From positions 1 to 64,000 of the forward strand of contig CAMNPN010000073.1 in assembly GCA_946548085.1 (NCBI GenBank): a stretch of DNA of 64,000 nucleotides. Direction: 5' to 3'. The translations under genes were made by a program, and so were the position numbers. The notes below the pieces were generated by a model. The model saw nothing but the letters and a program-made list of their open reading frames with translations. It made no database searches and had not been told where the DNA came from. Position 1 is the first letter of the stretch. Every line of letters begins with the position of its first letter. Below are positions 7,725-15,344 of this stretch, in pieces. This stretch comes from an uncultured Prevotella sp. GTDB taxonomy: Bacteria > Bacteroidota > Bacteroidia > Bacteroidales > Bacteroidaceae.

Positions 7725-8525
7725 TCAATGGCCTAACTGCCTGACGGGGAAGGTAAAATAAGTGTCGGGGAAGGGCTCGTCTTTCAGCGTGAAGTGCCAC
7801 CACTCGCTGTCGAGGGGCTTGAAGCCATGGGCGAGCATTGCCCTGCGCAGGATCATGCGGTTCTTGAACTGCTGCTCGGTGATGCTGCGCTTCGGCTGGG
7901 AAGGGCTCTTCGAGTTGTCGCCCGTATATTCGCCTGTGTCGGGATTGCCGCAGAAGTCGGGGTGGCTCTCGGGGCCGAACCAGTCGAAGGTGCCGCCCAT
8001 GTCGAGCTCCTTCTCCGTCTGCATATCAAAGAGGGTCAAGTCAACCGTAGAACCGCGTGTATGACCGCTCTTCTCCATAATATAATCCTGCGCAAAGAGC
8101 ACGCTCTTGTCGAGGTCGGGATAGAAGAAGGCTTTCATCTTCGTGTCGCCGACATCCTTTGACCAGCGCACGAAGTGGTCCACGCCCTTCTGCGGACGGT
8201 AGGCGTCATAGATCTTCAGGCGATAGCCTTGTGACATCACGTCGTCGCTCACTTCTTTCAGTGCCTTGGCAGCCTGGCGGGTCAGCAGCGCCGTAGGCTC
8301 CTCGTAGCCGTCAATGCGCGTCCCCACAAAGTTGTAAGTGCCATAGTAGCGTATCTCGAGGATGGCGTCGGGCACAGCGTCGGTCAGCGTTACGAACTGG
8401 CTGCTGTCGTCGGTAGGAGCGACGACAACAGGGTTATCGTCCTTGCTACTACAACAGGTGATCACACACGCGCCGCAGATAACACAAAGGATGGCGGCGA
8501 GCATCCATAGCTTCATCTTTCTCAT
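7725..8525 (-). CDS. D-Ala-D-Ala dipeptidase, VanX-like lipoprotein (M15D)
   Basis: Using the ATG at 8525 the protein has 266 residues. An upstream TTG frame exists but starts inside a promoter-like sequence. A hydrophobic leader ending in Cys-Cys suggests a lipoprotein. The M15D site is intact: YDAYRPQ supplies the conserved Arg, SGHTRGSTVDL supplies Zn-binding His and Asp, and SEWWHF supplies the general base Glu and the third Zn ligand. The enzyme cleaves D-Ala-D-Ala dipeptides from peptidoglycan turnover. No van regulators or ligase are nearby, so recycling rather than vancomycin resistance is likely. Confidence 0.9.
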   Translation of the reverse strand: MRKMKLWMLAAILCVICGACVITCCSSKDDNPVVVAPTDDSSQFVTLTDAVPDAILEIRYYGTYNFVGTRIDGYEEPTALLTRQAAKALKEVSDDVMSQGYRLKIYDAYRPQKGVDHFVRWSKDVGDTKMKAFFYPDLDKSVLFAQDYIMEKSGHTRGSTVDLTLFDMQTEKELDMGGTFDWFGPESHPDFCGNPDTGEYTGDNSKSPSQPKRSITEQQFKNRMILRRAMLAHGFKPLDSEWWHFTLKDEPFPDTYFTFPVRQLGH

Positions 8526-8608
8526 TTGCTGTCTGGAACTTTTGTTGTTACTGATATTTTGGTGCAAAGTTGCGAAAAGTCAGTTGTATGAATGGCGTGT
8601 CGGGCGGG

Positions 8609-9700
8609 TTACTTCAGCTTCATCAGCAGAATGCCGACAACGATCCAGATAATCTCGCGGACACGGCAGATGATGCTGACGAAGATGCCGAGGGCGGCGG
8701 AGAGGCCGAGGGCGGCGATGGAGAGCACGAAACCGCCCTCCTGGACGCCGAGCTGCATGGGCAGGAAGCCGATGAGGTTGGCAAACAGCGTTGTGAACGA
8801 CACGATCAGGATGGAGTGGAGATAGGTGAGCGTGAGGCCAGTGAAGCCGCCGCCACAGTCGATGCCGAACAGCAGGAGCATGAAGAACACCTCGCTGGAC
8901 TGGATCACTCGCGACAGGTACTCGTAAAGCAGCGAACGGTAGAAGGCGCGCTTGTCTTCGGCATAGAGGGAGGCTATCTGCTGGTCGATGTTGCGGAAGG
9001 TCTCGCCACGTTTCTCGAGTTGACGGCCACTCCAGCCCTTCAGTCCGGGGATGCGCCCTAGAAGGTGAAGCGTGCTGACCACCAGTCCCTTGCGGTAGCC
9101 TCTGGAGAAGATCCAGAAGAAGATGAGGCAGAAGACGATGATGATGCCCAGTACGGTGGCGATGGCGGTGTTGATGGGCAGGTCGCCAACGGCCGCGAGG
9201 GCGAGGTAGATAAAGATGGAGGAGAACCAGAACCAGAAATGGGCGAAGAAGTGCATCATCGCATAGAGGATGACGCTGGAGGCCGCCTGCTGGTTGCCGA
9301 CGTCCTTGGAGAGCTCGAGGATGCGGTAGGGCTCGCCGCCGAGACCGCCCACGGGGGTGGCGTAGTTGAGGGCGTAGCCGGTGATGGTGAGGCGGTAGAT
9401 GCGCAGGAAGGAGGGGACGGTGGCAGGAAGGGCTGGCGCCTCAGGGGCCTGGGGGACCGGTGACGCGTCAGCACGCGACTGGGCATACCGGCGAACCTCT
9501 GAGACGATGATCTCGCGCCAGGATAGGGCGTTGATGCCGTAGATGATGATCCACACGCCGATGATGGGGATGAGCCAGTAGCCGGCATGGCAGATATGTT
9601 CCCAGAGTTCGACGAAGCTGACGTCGAAGGTGAAGAGCATCACGACCACGGCGGCGAGGCCGAGGAAGAAGAAGATGTTGTTGAGGCGTTGCTTGGACAT
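8609..9700 (-). CDS. Flippase-like / lysylphosphatidylglycerol synthase membrane-domain family protein
   Basis: The 363-residue polytopic protein (about 8-9 hydrophobic segments) matches the UPF0104/PF03706 family, related to the membrane half of MprF and to AglD. Conserved features are TPVGGLGGEPYRILELSKD (about 116-134) and the late GFLPMQLGVQEGG motif (about 320). Family members move or modify lipid-linked substrates; none of the soluble synthetase domain of MprF is present. A Pro/Ala-rich linker (about 75-95) looks lineage-specific. It lies downstream of the CDP-alcohol phosphatidyltransferase gene, separated by a heptamer-repeat element, so the pair may make and flip one phospholipid; this is inference. 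Confidence 0.75.
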   Translation of the reverse strand: MSKQRLNNIFFFLGLAAVVVMLFTFDVSFVELWEHICHAGYWLIPIIGVWIIIYGINALSWREIIVSEVRRYAQSRADASPVPQAPEAPALPATVPSFLRIYRLTITGYALNYATPVGGLGGEPYRILELSKDVGNQQAASSVILYAMMHFFAHFWFWFSSIFIYLALAAVGDLPINTAIATVLGIIIVFCLIFFWIFSRGYRKGLVVSTLHLLGRIPGLKGWSGRQLEKRGETFRNIDQQIASLYAEDKRAFYRSLLYEYLSRVIQSSEVFFMLLLFGIDCGGGFTGLTLTYLHSILIVSFTTLFANLIGFLPMQLGVQEGGFVLSIAALGLSAALGIFVSIICRVREIIWIVVGILLMKLK

Positions 9701-9709
9701 ATTTTTATT

Positions 9710-9897
9710 GTTTACGGTTTACAGTTTACAGTTTACAGATGATTAGCTGGCAAAGCCAAGAGTGCAGATGGTTGCTGGTAAAGCCAAGAATGCAGATGAT
9801 TGCTGGCAAAGCCATTAAGGGGTTGCAGATTTTCCCGTATGTTATTCGATCCTCCAATGTAATCATCTGTAAACTGTAAACCGTAAACTGTAAACTA
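9710..9897. repeat. Heptamer-arm inverted-repeat element, copy 1 (long form)
   Basis: The left arm (9710-9744) consists of GTTTAC(A/G) heptamers ending GATGATTA, and the right arm (9859-9897) is the inverse, TAATCATC then heptamers. The spacer holds three imperfect 28-29-bp units built on GATTGCTGGCAAAGCCAAG. The final CTA of the right arm is the stop codon (TAG) of the phosphatidyltransferase gene. Confidence 0.85.
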
Positions 9898-10890
9898 TAT
9901 CTGATTGGCGAGTTGTCGGCAGAAGCCTTCGTGGCGGTGGTTGACGTACCACGTGAGGAAGCCCATGACGAAGATCTCGAAGGGGAAGTAGAGCACGGGA
10001 AGGTCGATGAGGCAGAAGAGGAAGAGCCAGAAGGAACGGAAGTTGAACGTGAGCAGTCCGTTCCAGAAGATGACGGGCAGCGACTGCTGGCGGAACGACG
10101 CCCTGAAGTCCTCGGGGATGTCGTGGGCAGCGACGACGGTGCCGTCGCCATATTTCTCACGCAGGCGCTTCATGAGCTGCTGGAACTGGGGCGTGGCCTT
10201 CTCCTGGGCCTTGGTGTAGCCGACGTAGTCGTTCTGGAACCAGCGCTGTATCCACGGCGTGTCGGGCGTCATCTGGTCGAGAATCTCCTGCTGGCGGCGC
10301 GAGGTGTCGAGCTCGCTGCCCTTCTCGCCCTTGAGGAAGAAGAGGTGGACATTGATGTAGTAGTCGGCCAGGCGCTGCTGACCTGCGATGCCTGCGATGC
10401 CCGACCATAGGGCGAAGGCGAAGGCGATGGCGGCAGCGATGAGGGCGTTCTGAGGCGTGTCGGCGATGCCGAGCCAGGAGAACTCGAGGTCGTGGTGCTG
10501 ATAGAAGCGCCACACCATGGCGATGTAGATGGGCACGAACCAGGTGAAGCCTGCCGCCCCGTCGAGGATACGCCCCAGGGGGCTCTTCTTGCCCGTCATG
10601 CGGGCAAGCTGACCGTCGGTGCAGTCGAAGATGTCGGCCACCATCAGCAGGGCGATGGCCACGAGGTTGAGCAGCAGTCCGCTGATGCCACAGTAATAAT
10701 AGCTGGCGCAGCCAAAGAAGACGGCACTGCCCGCGCCGATGAACATCGAGGCGATGGTGACGGTGTTGGGGTGGATGCCGAGCTTGGCGAAGAAGACGGC
10801 CAGATAGTAGCAGGCGGGACGGATGACGTGGAGATCGAGCCAGTCTTCGGTCTCGGCAGACTTCAGGGTCGCTTTATATTTCTCGTCCAT
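9895..10890 (-). CDS. CDP-alcohol phosphatidyltransferase family membrane protein
   Basis: The 331-residue integral membrane enzyme carries most of the CDP-alcohol phosphotransferase signature. Asp89 and Asp92-Gly93, Ala96-Arg97, Gly106 and Asp110 are all present, but position 114, where the fourth catalytic Asp normally sits, is Gly. The family joins a CDP-activated alcohol to a phosphate or hydroxyl acceptor at the inner membrane. A long C-terminal half with a soluble segment (about 190-285) exceeds the usual 200-residue core. Full heptamer elements flank the gene on both sides. It may use an unusual substrate or a relocated base; the alcohol cannot be named from sequence. Confidence 0.8.
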   Translation of the reverse strand: MDEKYKATLKSAETEDWLDLHVIRPACYYLAVFFAKLGIHPNTVTIASMFIGAGSAVFFGCASYYYCGISGLLLNLVAIALLMVADIFDCTDGQLARMTGKKSPLGRILDGAAGFTWFVPIYIAMVWRFYQHHDLEFSWLGIADTPQNALIAAAIAFAFALWSGIAGIAGQQRLADYYINVHLFFLKGEKGSELDTSRRQQEILDQMTPDTPWIQRWFQNDYVGYTKAQEKATPQFQQLMKRLREKYGDGTVVAAHDIPEDFRASFRQQSLPVIFWNGLLTFNFRSFWLFLFCLIDLPVLYFPFEIFVMGFLTWYVNHRHEGFCRQLANQI

Positions 10891-10899
10891 ATTTTTTTT

Positions 10900-11005
10900 T
10901 GTTTACAGTTTACAGTTTACGGTTTACAGTTGATTACACTGAAGGTGGAAGTGAGTGGCTTGCCAACTTATCATCTGTAAACTGTAAACCGTAAACTGTA
11001 AACTA
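10900..11005. repeat. Heptamer-arm inverted-repeat element, copy 2
   Basis: Left arm 10901-10937 (five heptamers then TTGATTA) and right arm 10968-11004. The spacer includes GAGTGGCTTGCCAA, the core shared with other copies. It lies between the aminotransferase and phosphatidyltransferase genes and ends against the aminotransferase stop codon. Confidence 0.85.
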
Positions 11006-11006
11006 A

Positions 11007-12044
11007 TTATTTCTCACTCCAGACTTTCTTGATGGTGTCGACGACAACCTGCGTCTGTTCCTTGCGGCCGAGGGTGATGCGCAGGCACGACTCCAGGCCC
11101 TTGTCGGCCATGAACTTGATCTTGTAGTCCTGCAGCTTCAGCGCCTCCATCAGGGCCTCCTTGATCTCAATGGGGTACTTGATGAGGATGAAGTTGGCCA
11201 CAGACTTATATACCTTGAATCCGGGCAGCGGTCCGAGTTCCTTCTTATAGAGCTGACGGCCCCACTCCATATCGTCGGCGACGTGGCGGTAGTGCTCGTC
11301 GCTGTCGAGGGCGGCCAGGGCGACGGCCTCAGAGAAGCGGTTGAAGCCCAGGTACTTGTTGGAGTAGCTGAGGAACTGCTCGTGGCCCTCGCCGATGAAG
11401 CCGAAGCCGCAGCGCAGGCCTGGCAGGCCGTAGAACTTGGAGAGGGTGCGCGAGATGATGAGGTTGCGGTACTTGTTCACCAGGGGCGCGATATAGTCGG
11501 TGTCGCTGGTGATGAAGCTGGCATAAGCCTCGTCGACGAGTACCATCGTGTCAGACGGGATGTTCTCCATGATGCGCCCTATCTCCTCACTGGTGAGGCT
11601 GTTGCCCGTGGGGTTGTTGGGCGAGGCGAGCAGGAGCATGCGGGGATGGATGCGGTTGGTGTATTCTATCACCTCGTCGATATGGTAGGCGAAGGTGTCG
11701 TCGAGCTCGTGGAGGGGGTACATCTCGAAGGTGCCGCCGCACTCGCTGGCCACACGGTTGTAGTACCACCACGAGAACTCGGGGATGAGGATGGTCTTAT
11801 TGTCGCCCTCCATCAGGAAGTAGTGGATGGCGTTCTTGAGGATCTCCTCGCCGCCGTATGCCAGCAGCACGCGCTCCTCGGGCACACCGTAGATCTCGCT
11901 GAGACGGACGGAGATGACACTCTTCTTGCCCTGGTCGTAGATGCGGGTATAGAAGCAGAGGTCCTTGGGATCAAAGTTCTTCACGGCGTCAATCACTTTC
12001 TGACTGGGCTCAAAATTAAATTCGTTTCTATCTAAGTAATTCAT
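11007..12044 (-). CDS. PLP-dependent aminotransferase, histidinol-phosphate aminotransferase-like
   Basis: The 345-residue fold-type I enzyme shows SPNNPTG (141-147), DEAY (171-174), the Schiff-base Lys203 in SRTLSK and the substrate/PLP Arg211 in GLRCGF. It is closest to HisC-like enzymes, but no other histidine genes are nearby. The context (CDP-alcohol phosphatidyltransferase and flippase-like protein downstream) suggests it could produce an amino-alcohol or amino-acid head group. It has its own TAACTTTG promoter, so it starts a transcription unit separate from the ketosynthase operon. Confidence 0.85.
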   Translation of the reverse strand: MNYLDRNEFNFEPSQKVIDAVKNFDPKDLCFYTRIYDQGKKSVISVRLSEIYGVPEERVLLAYGGEEILKNAIHYFLMEGDNKTILIPEFSWWYYNRVASECGGTFEMYPLHELDDTFAYHIDEVIEYTNRIHPRMLLLASPNNPTGNSLTSEEIGRIMENIPSDTMVLVDEAYASFITSDTDYIAPLVNKYRNLIISRTLSKFYGLPGLRCGFGFIGEGHEQFLSYSNKYLGFNRFSEAVALAALDSDEHYRHVADDMEWGRQLYKKELGPLPGFKVYKSVANFILIKYPIEIKEALMEALKLQDYKIKFMADKGLESCLRITLGRKEQTQVVVDTIKKVWSEK

Positions 12045-12068
12045 ATTCCTTTAATTCTAAAACGGGTG

Positions 12069-12076
12069 CAAAGTTA
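12069..12076 (-). promoter_or_regulatory. -7 promoter element for the aminotransferase gene
   Basis: TAACTTTG on the minus strand lies 24 bp before the ATG at 12044. Confidence 0.65.
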
Positions 12077-12137
12077 TGAATATTATTTGAAAATCTATCC
12101 AAAAAAGCGGATTATTTGTAGATTATTCACGATTCCT

Positions 12138-14708
12138 TTAGAACGTGAGACGGAAGATGTATCTCACACCCCACTTATGGCTGGTGGGGAGGTCGAGATA
12201 GTTCAGGCGCCGCACGAGGTCGATGTGGATGAGCTTGAAGATGTTGTGTACTCCGACGACGAGCTCGAAGTAGGGCTGGTTGCGGTCCATGACGTTACAG
12301 CCCTCGGGGAAGTACATCAGACGGTCGCTGCCGGCGTTCTGTGGCAGCGACGGGTTGTTCTTGTCGCTGAGGGTGCCCCAGAGGGTGTTGATGGCGATAT
12401 ACTCGCGCCATTTCAGTTTCTTCAGCAGCGGGATGCGGTTGAAGAGCTTGCCGTTCATGTCCCACGACAGCATCATCGAGGCATAGCGGTCGTTGAGGAA
12501 CTCCATGTTGTTGATGAGGTTGTACATCTCCTCCTCGATGACGTACGACTGGTTGGCGGGTGGCTGCAGCAGGAGCATGTAAGGCACCTGGTTCCACTGG
12601 ATGCCGCCCTTGAGGAAGAGGTCTACCTTTCCCCAGCTGTTGAGCCAGAAGCGCTTGTAGATCTTCGCCTCGGTGACGTTGGAGGTGTACTGTCCGCCGA
12701 GGAATCCCTTGATGCCGAAGGTGTGGCTGAGGGTGAAGATGGGCACATCGCGGTTGATGGTGATGCGGCGCCGCTTGTTGTTGATATAGGTCTCGTCGGG
12801 GGCGTAGCGAAGCTCTGCAAACAGCTCGGTGGTGCGCAGGAACTCGCGGTGGTGCATCTTGATGTCTGTGTTCTCAAGCTTCGGCATGTTGAGGGTGCGG
12901 AACGACATGGCACCGCAGGCCTCCATCTCCTCGGCCTTCAGCGAGAGGGTGGTCTTCAGACCGCCGTAGAACTCGTATTCCAAGCCGAGCGACTGACGGT
13001 TGCAGAGCATCATCTTGTCGATCTTCGCCCATTTGAAGGCCACGAGGAAGTTATCCTTATCGGTGGGCAGGAAGCGGTCGCTGGGCGTCTGCACATCGTA
13101 GCTGCTCTCCAGATGGATGGTGCGCTTGGGATACTCCCATGGCGAGTAGACCTTGTCGATGAAAGAGTAGTCGAGGCTGGCCTTGTAGTAGTTCTTCTTG
13201 CTGCCCCAGCCGTGGGCGTAGTATCCGCCCAGGAACCAGCGCTTGTTCAGATGGGCTGTGGTCGTTGCACTGATACGGCTTCGCCACCCGTCGAAGTTGT
13301 TGCGGGTGAGGACGGTGTTCACGGGTGTGAGGTCAATGGGGTTGGGGTTGCCGATCTCGATGGAGTTCTCGATGAGGGCATCGAGGCCTATCATGAAATA
13401 CTTGAAGCCCTTGATGTTCTTGATGTTCTTCACGAACGACCCCATGTTGTCCTCGCTCTTGGTGAGCTCCACCTGTCGGTATTCGTTCCAGAACGACTTG
13501 CCGCGCATGCCCGCATCGGGCTCCTTGATCTCCGTGCGCTTGCCGCGGAACAGCTTGTTGGGCATCTCATCGAAGGAGTAGCCGCTATACCGGTTGTTCT
13601 TGATGACGATAGCCTCCTGGATGAACTTGGCAAAGTGGAGTTCGGTGATCATATCGTCTTCGGTCAGCACCCAGTCGCCGTTGTCGAGGCGCTCGAACTC
13701 CTGGTTGATGCGCAGGTTCTTCACCCAGTTGACTGATGTCTGCTTGGGCAGGGTGAGCTCGCAGCGGCGCACATGGTAGGTGGAGTCCTTGAGGATGTAG
13801 ATGTCGCCACGGAAACCGAAGTCCATCTGGTTGTTTGGCAGGAAATGGAGGTGTATGCACGAGTCGCGCTCGATCTTCACCGTGTCTTCGATATAGAAGC
13901 GGTAGAAGGCGATGGCGTCCTTGCCGATAGGCGAGGTGAAGGGGTACTGCACGAGGCGGATCTGGTCGTCGTAGAGGTTCACGTCGGTGAACACCTCCTT
14001 CAGTACGACGTTCAGGATGTCGCCTGTCTGGAAGAGGTCGTTGATACCCGATGACTGCTGACCCTTGATGATCTTCTTCTTTGACTTGGGGTTCTTACGG
14101 TAGATATGCTCCTCGACGGTCTCGTCGACGCTGATGGGGAGGATGAGCTTGTTGGTGTACTGGCACTCCTCTACCTGGTCGAGCAGCCACGGGGTGCTGG
14201 AGAAAGGCTTCTGCTGCAGGCGCTGCGGCGTGAGGTCGTTGGCGGCGAGCGTCAGCTTCTCGTATTTGTCGTAGCGGTAGTAGTCGTGGTTCGTCAGGTC
14301 GCTGAGCTTCTTGGCGGCGATCACTTTCTTCATCAGCTCCACGGCAGGGTTGTTCTTACGGCTGTACTTGCCACGGTCGGCCTGGATGGTGACCTCCTTG
14401 AGCACGGCATTGTCGGGCTTGAGCTTGATGTTCAGCTGTGACTTCGTACTGCCGGTGATGTCGACCACCTGCGACTTATAGCCAACGGAGCTGAAGGTGA
14501 TGCTCCAGCCCTGGTGGCGGGCAATGCTGTACTCACCCTCCAGATCGGAGATGACGGCGACGTTGTGGCCCTTATAGACGGCACTGGCGTAGGGGATGGG
14601 CTCGCCTGTGTCGGCATCGATGATCTGACCCTTCAGATACTGCTGTGCGGTGGCAGTGATCAGCGACAGCTGAAGGGTGAAAAGTATCAGCAGAAGTTTT
14701 CTTGTCAT
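12138..14708 (-). CDS. Outer-membrane protein, CarboxypepD_reg-like plus DUF5686
   Basis: The 856-residue protein has a signal peptide (to about TATAQ, 22), a carboxypeptidase-regulatory-like beta-sandwich (about 23-112; KGQIIDADTGEPIPYASAVY, FSSVGYKSQVVD) and a long DUF5686 region ending in beta-barrel strands with a terminal aromatic (RYIFRLTF). The family is peculiar to Bacteroidota, is expected in the outer membrane and has no assigned activity. It lies 29 bp downstream of the LolA-like gene and closes the ketosynthase operon, where it could receive or expose the exported product; that role is inferred from position. Confidence 0.85.
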   Translation of the reverse strand: MTRKLLLILFTLQLSLITATAQQYLKGQIIDADTGEPIPYASAVYKGHNVAVISDLEGEYSIARHQGWSITFSSVGYKSQVVDITGSTKSQLNIKLKPDNAVLKEVTIQADRGKYSRKNNPAVELMKKVIAAKKLSDLTNHDYYRYDKYEKLTLAANDLTPQRLQQKPFSSTPWLLDQVEECQYTNKLILPISVDETVEEHIYRKNPKSKKKIIKGQQSSGINDLFQTGDILNVVLKEVFTDVNLYDDQIRLVQYPFTSPIGKDAIAFYRFYIEDTVKIERDSCIHLHFLPNNQMDFGFRGDIYILKDSTYHVRRCELTLPKQTSVNWVKNLRINQEFERLDNGDWVLTEDDMITELHFAKFIQEAIVIKNNRYSGYSFDEMPNKLFRGKRTEIKEPDAGMRGKSFWNEYRQVELTKSEDNMGSFVKNIKNIKGFKYFMIGLDALIENSIEIGNPNPIDLTPVNTVLTRNNFDGWRSRISATTTAHLNKRWFLGGYYAHGWGSKKNYYKASLDYSFIDKVYSPWEYPKRTIHLESSYDVQTPSDRFLPTDKDNFLVAFKWAKIDKMMLCNRQSLGLEYEFYGGLKTTLSLKAEEMEACGAMSFRTLNMPKLENTDIKMHHREFLRTTELFAELRYAPDETYINNKRRRITINRDVPIFTLSHTFGIKGFLGGQYTSNVTEAKIYKRFWLNSWGKVDLFLKGGIQWNQVPYMLLLQPPANQSYVIEEEMYNLINNMEFLNDRYASMMLSWDMNGKLFNRIPLLKKLKWREYIAINTLWGTLSDKNNPSLPQNAGSDRLMYFPEGCNVMDRNQPYFELVVGVHNIFKLIHIDLVRRLNYLDLPTSHKWGVRYIFRLTF

Positions 14709-14737
14709 GTTCTGTACTTCTTTGTTGAGATAGGGCT

Positions 14738-15322
14738 TTAATTAAATTTGTGATTTGTGAAGGTGTATTCGGTGTATCCGCCACGCTCGTTCATGCGGAG
14801 CGACTTCAGCTCGGAGGTGTTCTTGTCGAGGGTGAGCACGAACGAGGAGAAGAGCATACGGCGCTGGGCCTTCTTCGACGTGGCCTGGGGCGTGATGGTG
14901 AGCACGATGTTGCTGCCCTGCTTCGTCACGGCGAGGTCGCCGAGTTTCGACAGGTCGCCATCGCCACCCTTGAGGATATACTCGAAGACGGCCTGGAAGG
15001 TGGCGAACTGCGTGTTCTTCTGACTGCTCGTCTTATGGCTCTTGCCTTTGACGACCATGGTGAACTCGCTGCCGTGCATGAGTAGCTGGTCTTTGCCGCC
15101 GTCGATGACGATACCCACGTCGGCAGGCTTCTTCATCGTCAGCGTACCTTTGGTGACGACATCCTTGGCCAGGGCGTCCTTATGTGTGGTCTTCTTGGCG
15201 ACAGCCGTCACCGTGGAGGCTTTCTTATAGCGTGCGACGGCTTTCTGCAAGTCGGCATTCTGTGCTACGCAGACAGTGATATGACACATCACTAACAATA
15301 ATCCTATCAGCAGTTTTTTCAT
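14738..15322 (-). CDS. LolA-like outer-membrane lipoprotein carrier
   Basis: The 194-residue periplasmic protein has a signal peptide (to about VCVAQ, 21). Its strand pattern (GTLTMKKPADVGIVIDG, SEFTMVVKGKS, NIVLTITPQ, LKSLRMNERGGYTEYTF) fits the LolA half-barrel that shields a lipid. Copies beside MMPL exporters in aryl-polyene and flexirubin clusters are thought to ferry the cluster product rather than lipoproteins. It lies 22 bp after the oxidoreductase gene and 29 bp before the DUF5686 gene, consistent with one operon. Confidence 0.75.
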   Translation of the reverse strand: MKKLLIGLLLVMCHITVCVAQNADLQKAVARYKKASTVTAVAKKTTHKDALAKDVVTKGTLTMKKPADVGIVIDGGKDQLLMHGSEFTMVVKGKSHKTSSQKNTQFATFQAVFEYILKGGDGDLSKLGDLAVTKQGSNIVLTITPQATSKKAQRRMLFSSFVLTLDKNTSELKSLRMNERGGYTEYTFTNHKFN

Positions 15323-15344
15323 TTTTCTCTTTATTTTTTTATTA

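Noticed and set aside
7725..8525. Vancomycin-resistance dipeptidase
   Set aside because: The fold is VanX-like, but no D-Ala-D-Lac ligase, VanH or VanRS-type genes are nearby, so resistance is not supported.
8526..8567. Longer N-terminus of the VanX-like protein from a TTG
   Set aside because: The TTG belongs to a promoter-like CAACTTTG sequence, and the later ATG gives a proper lipoprotein signal.
12066..13736. 556-codon open frame on the plus strand
   Set aside because: It is antisense to the DUF5686 gene. Its translation is rich in Val, Glu, Asp, Leu and His with no domain, as expected of the mirror frame of a GC-rich gene, while the minus-strand frame has a signal peptide and recognisable domains.
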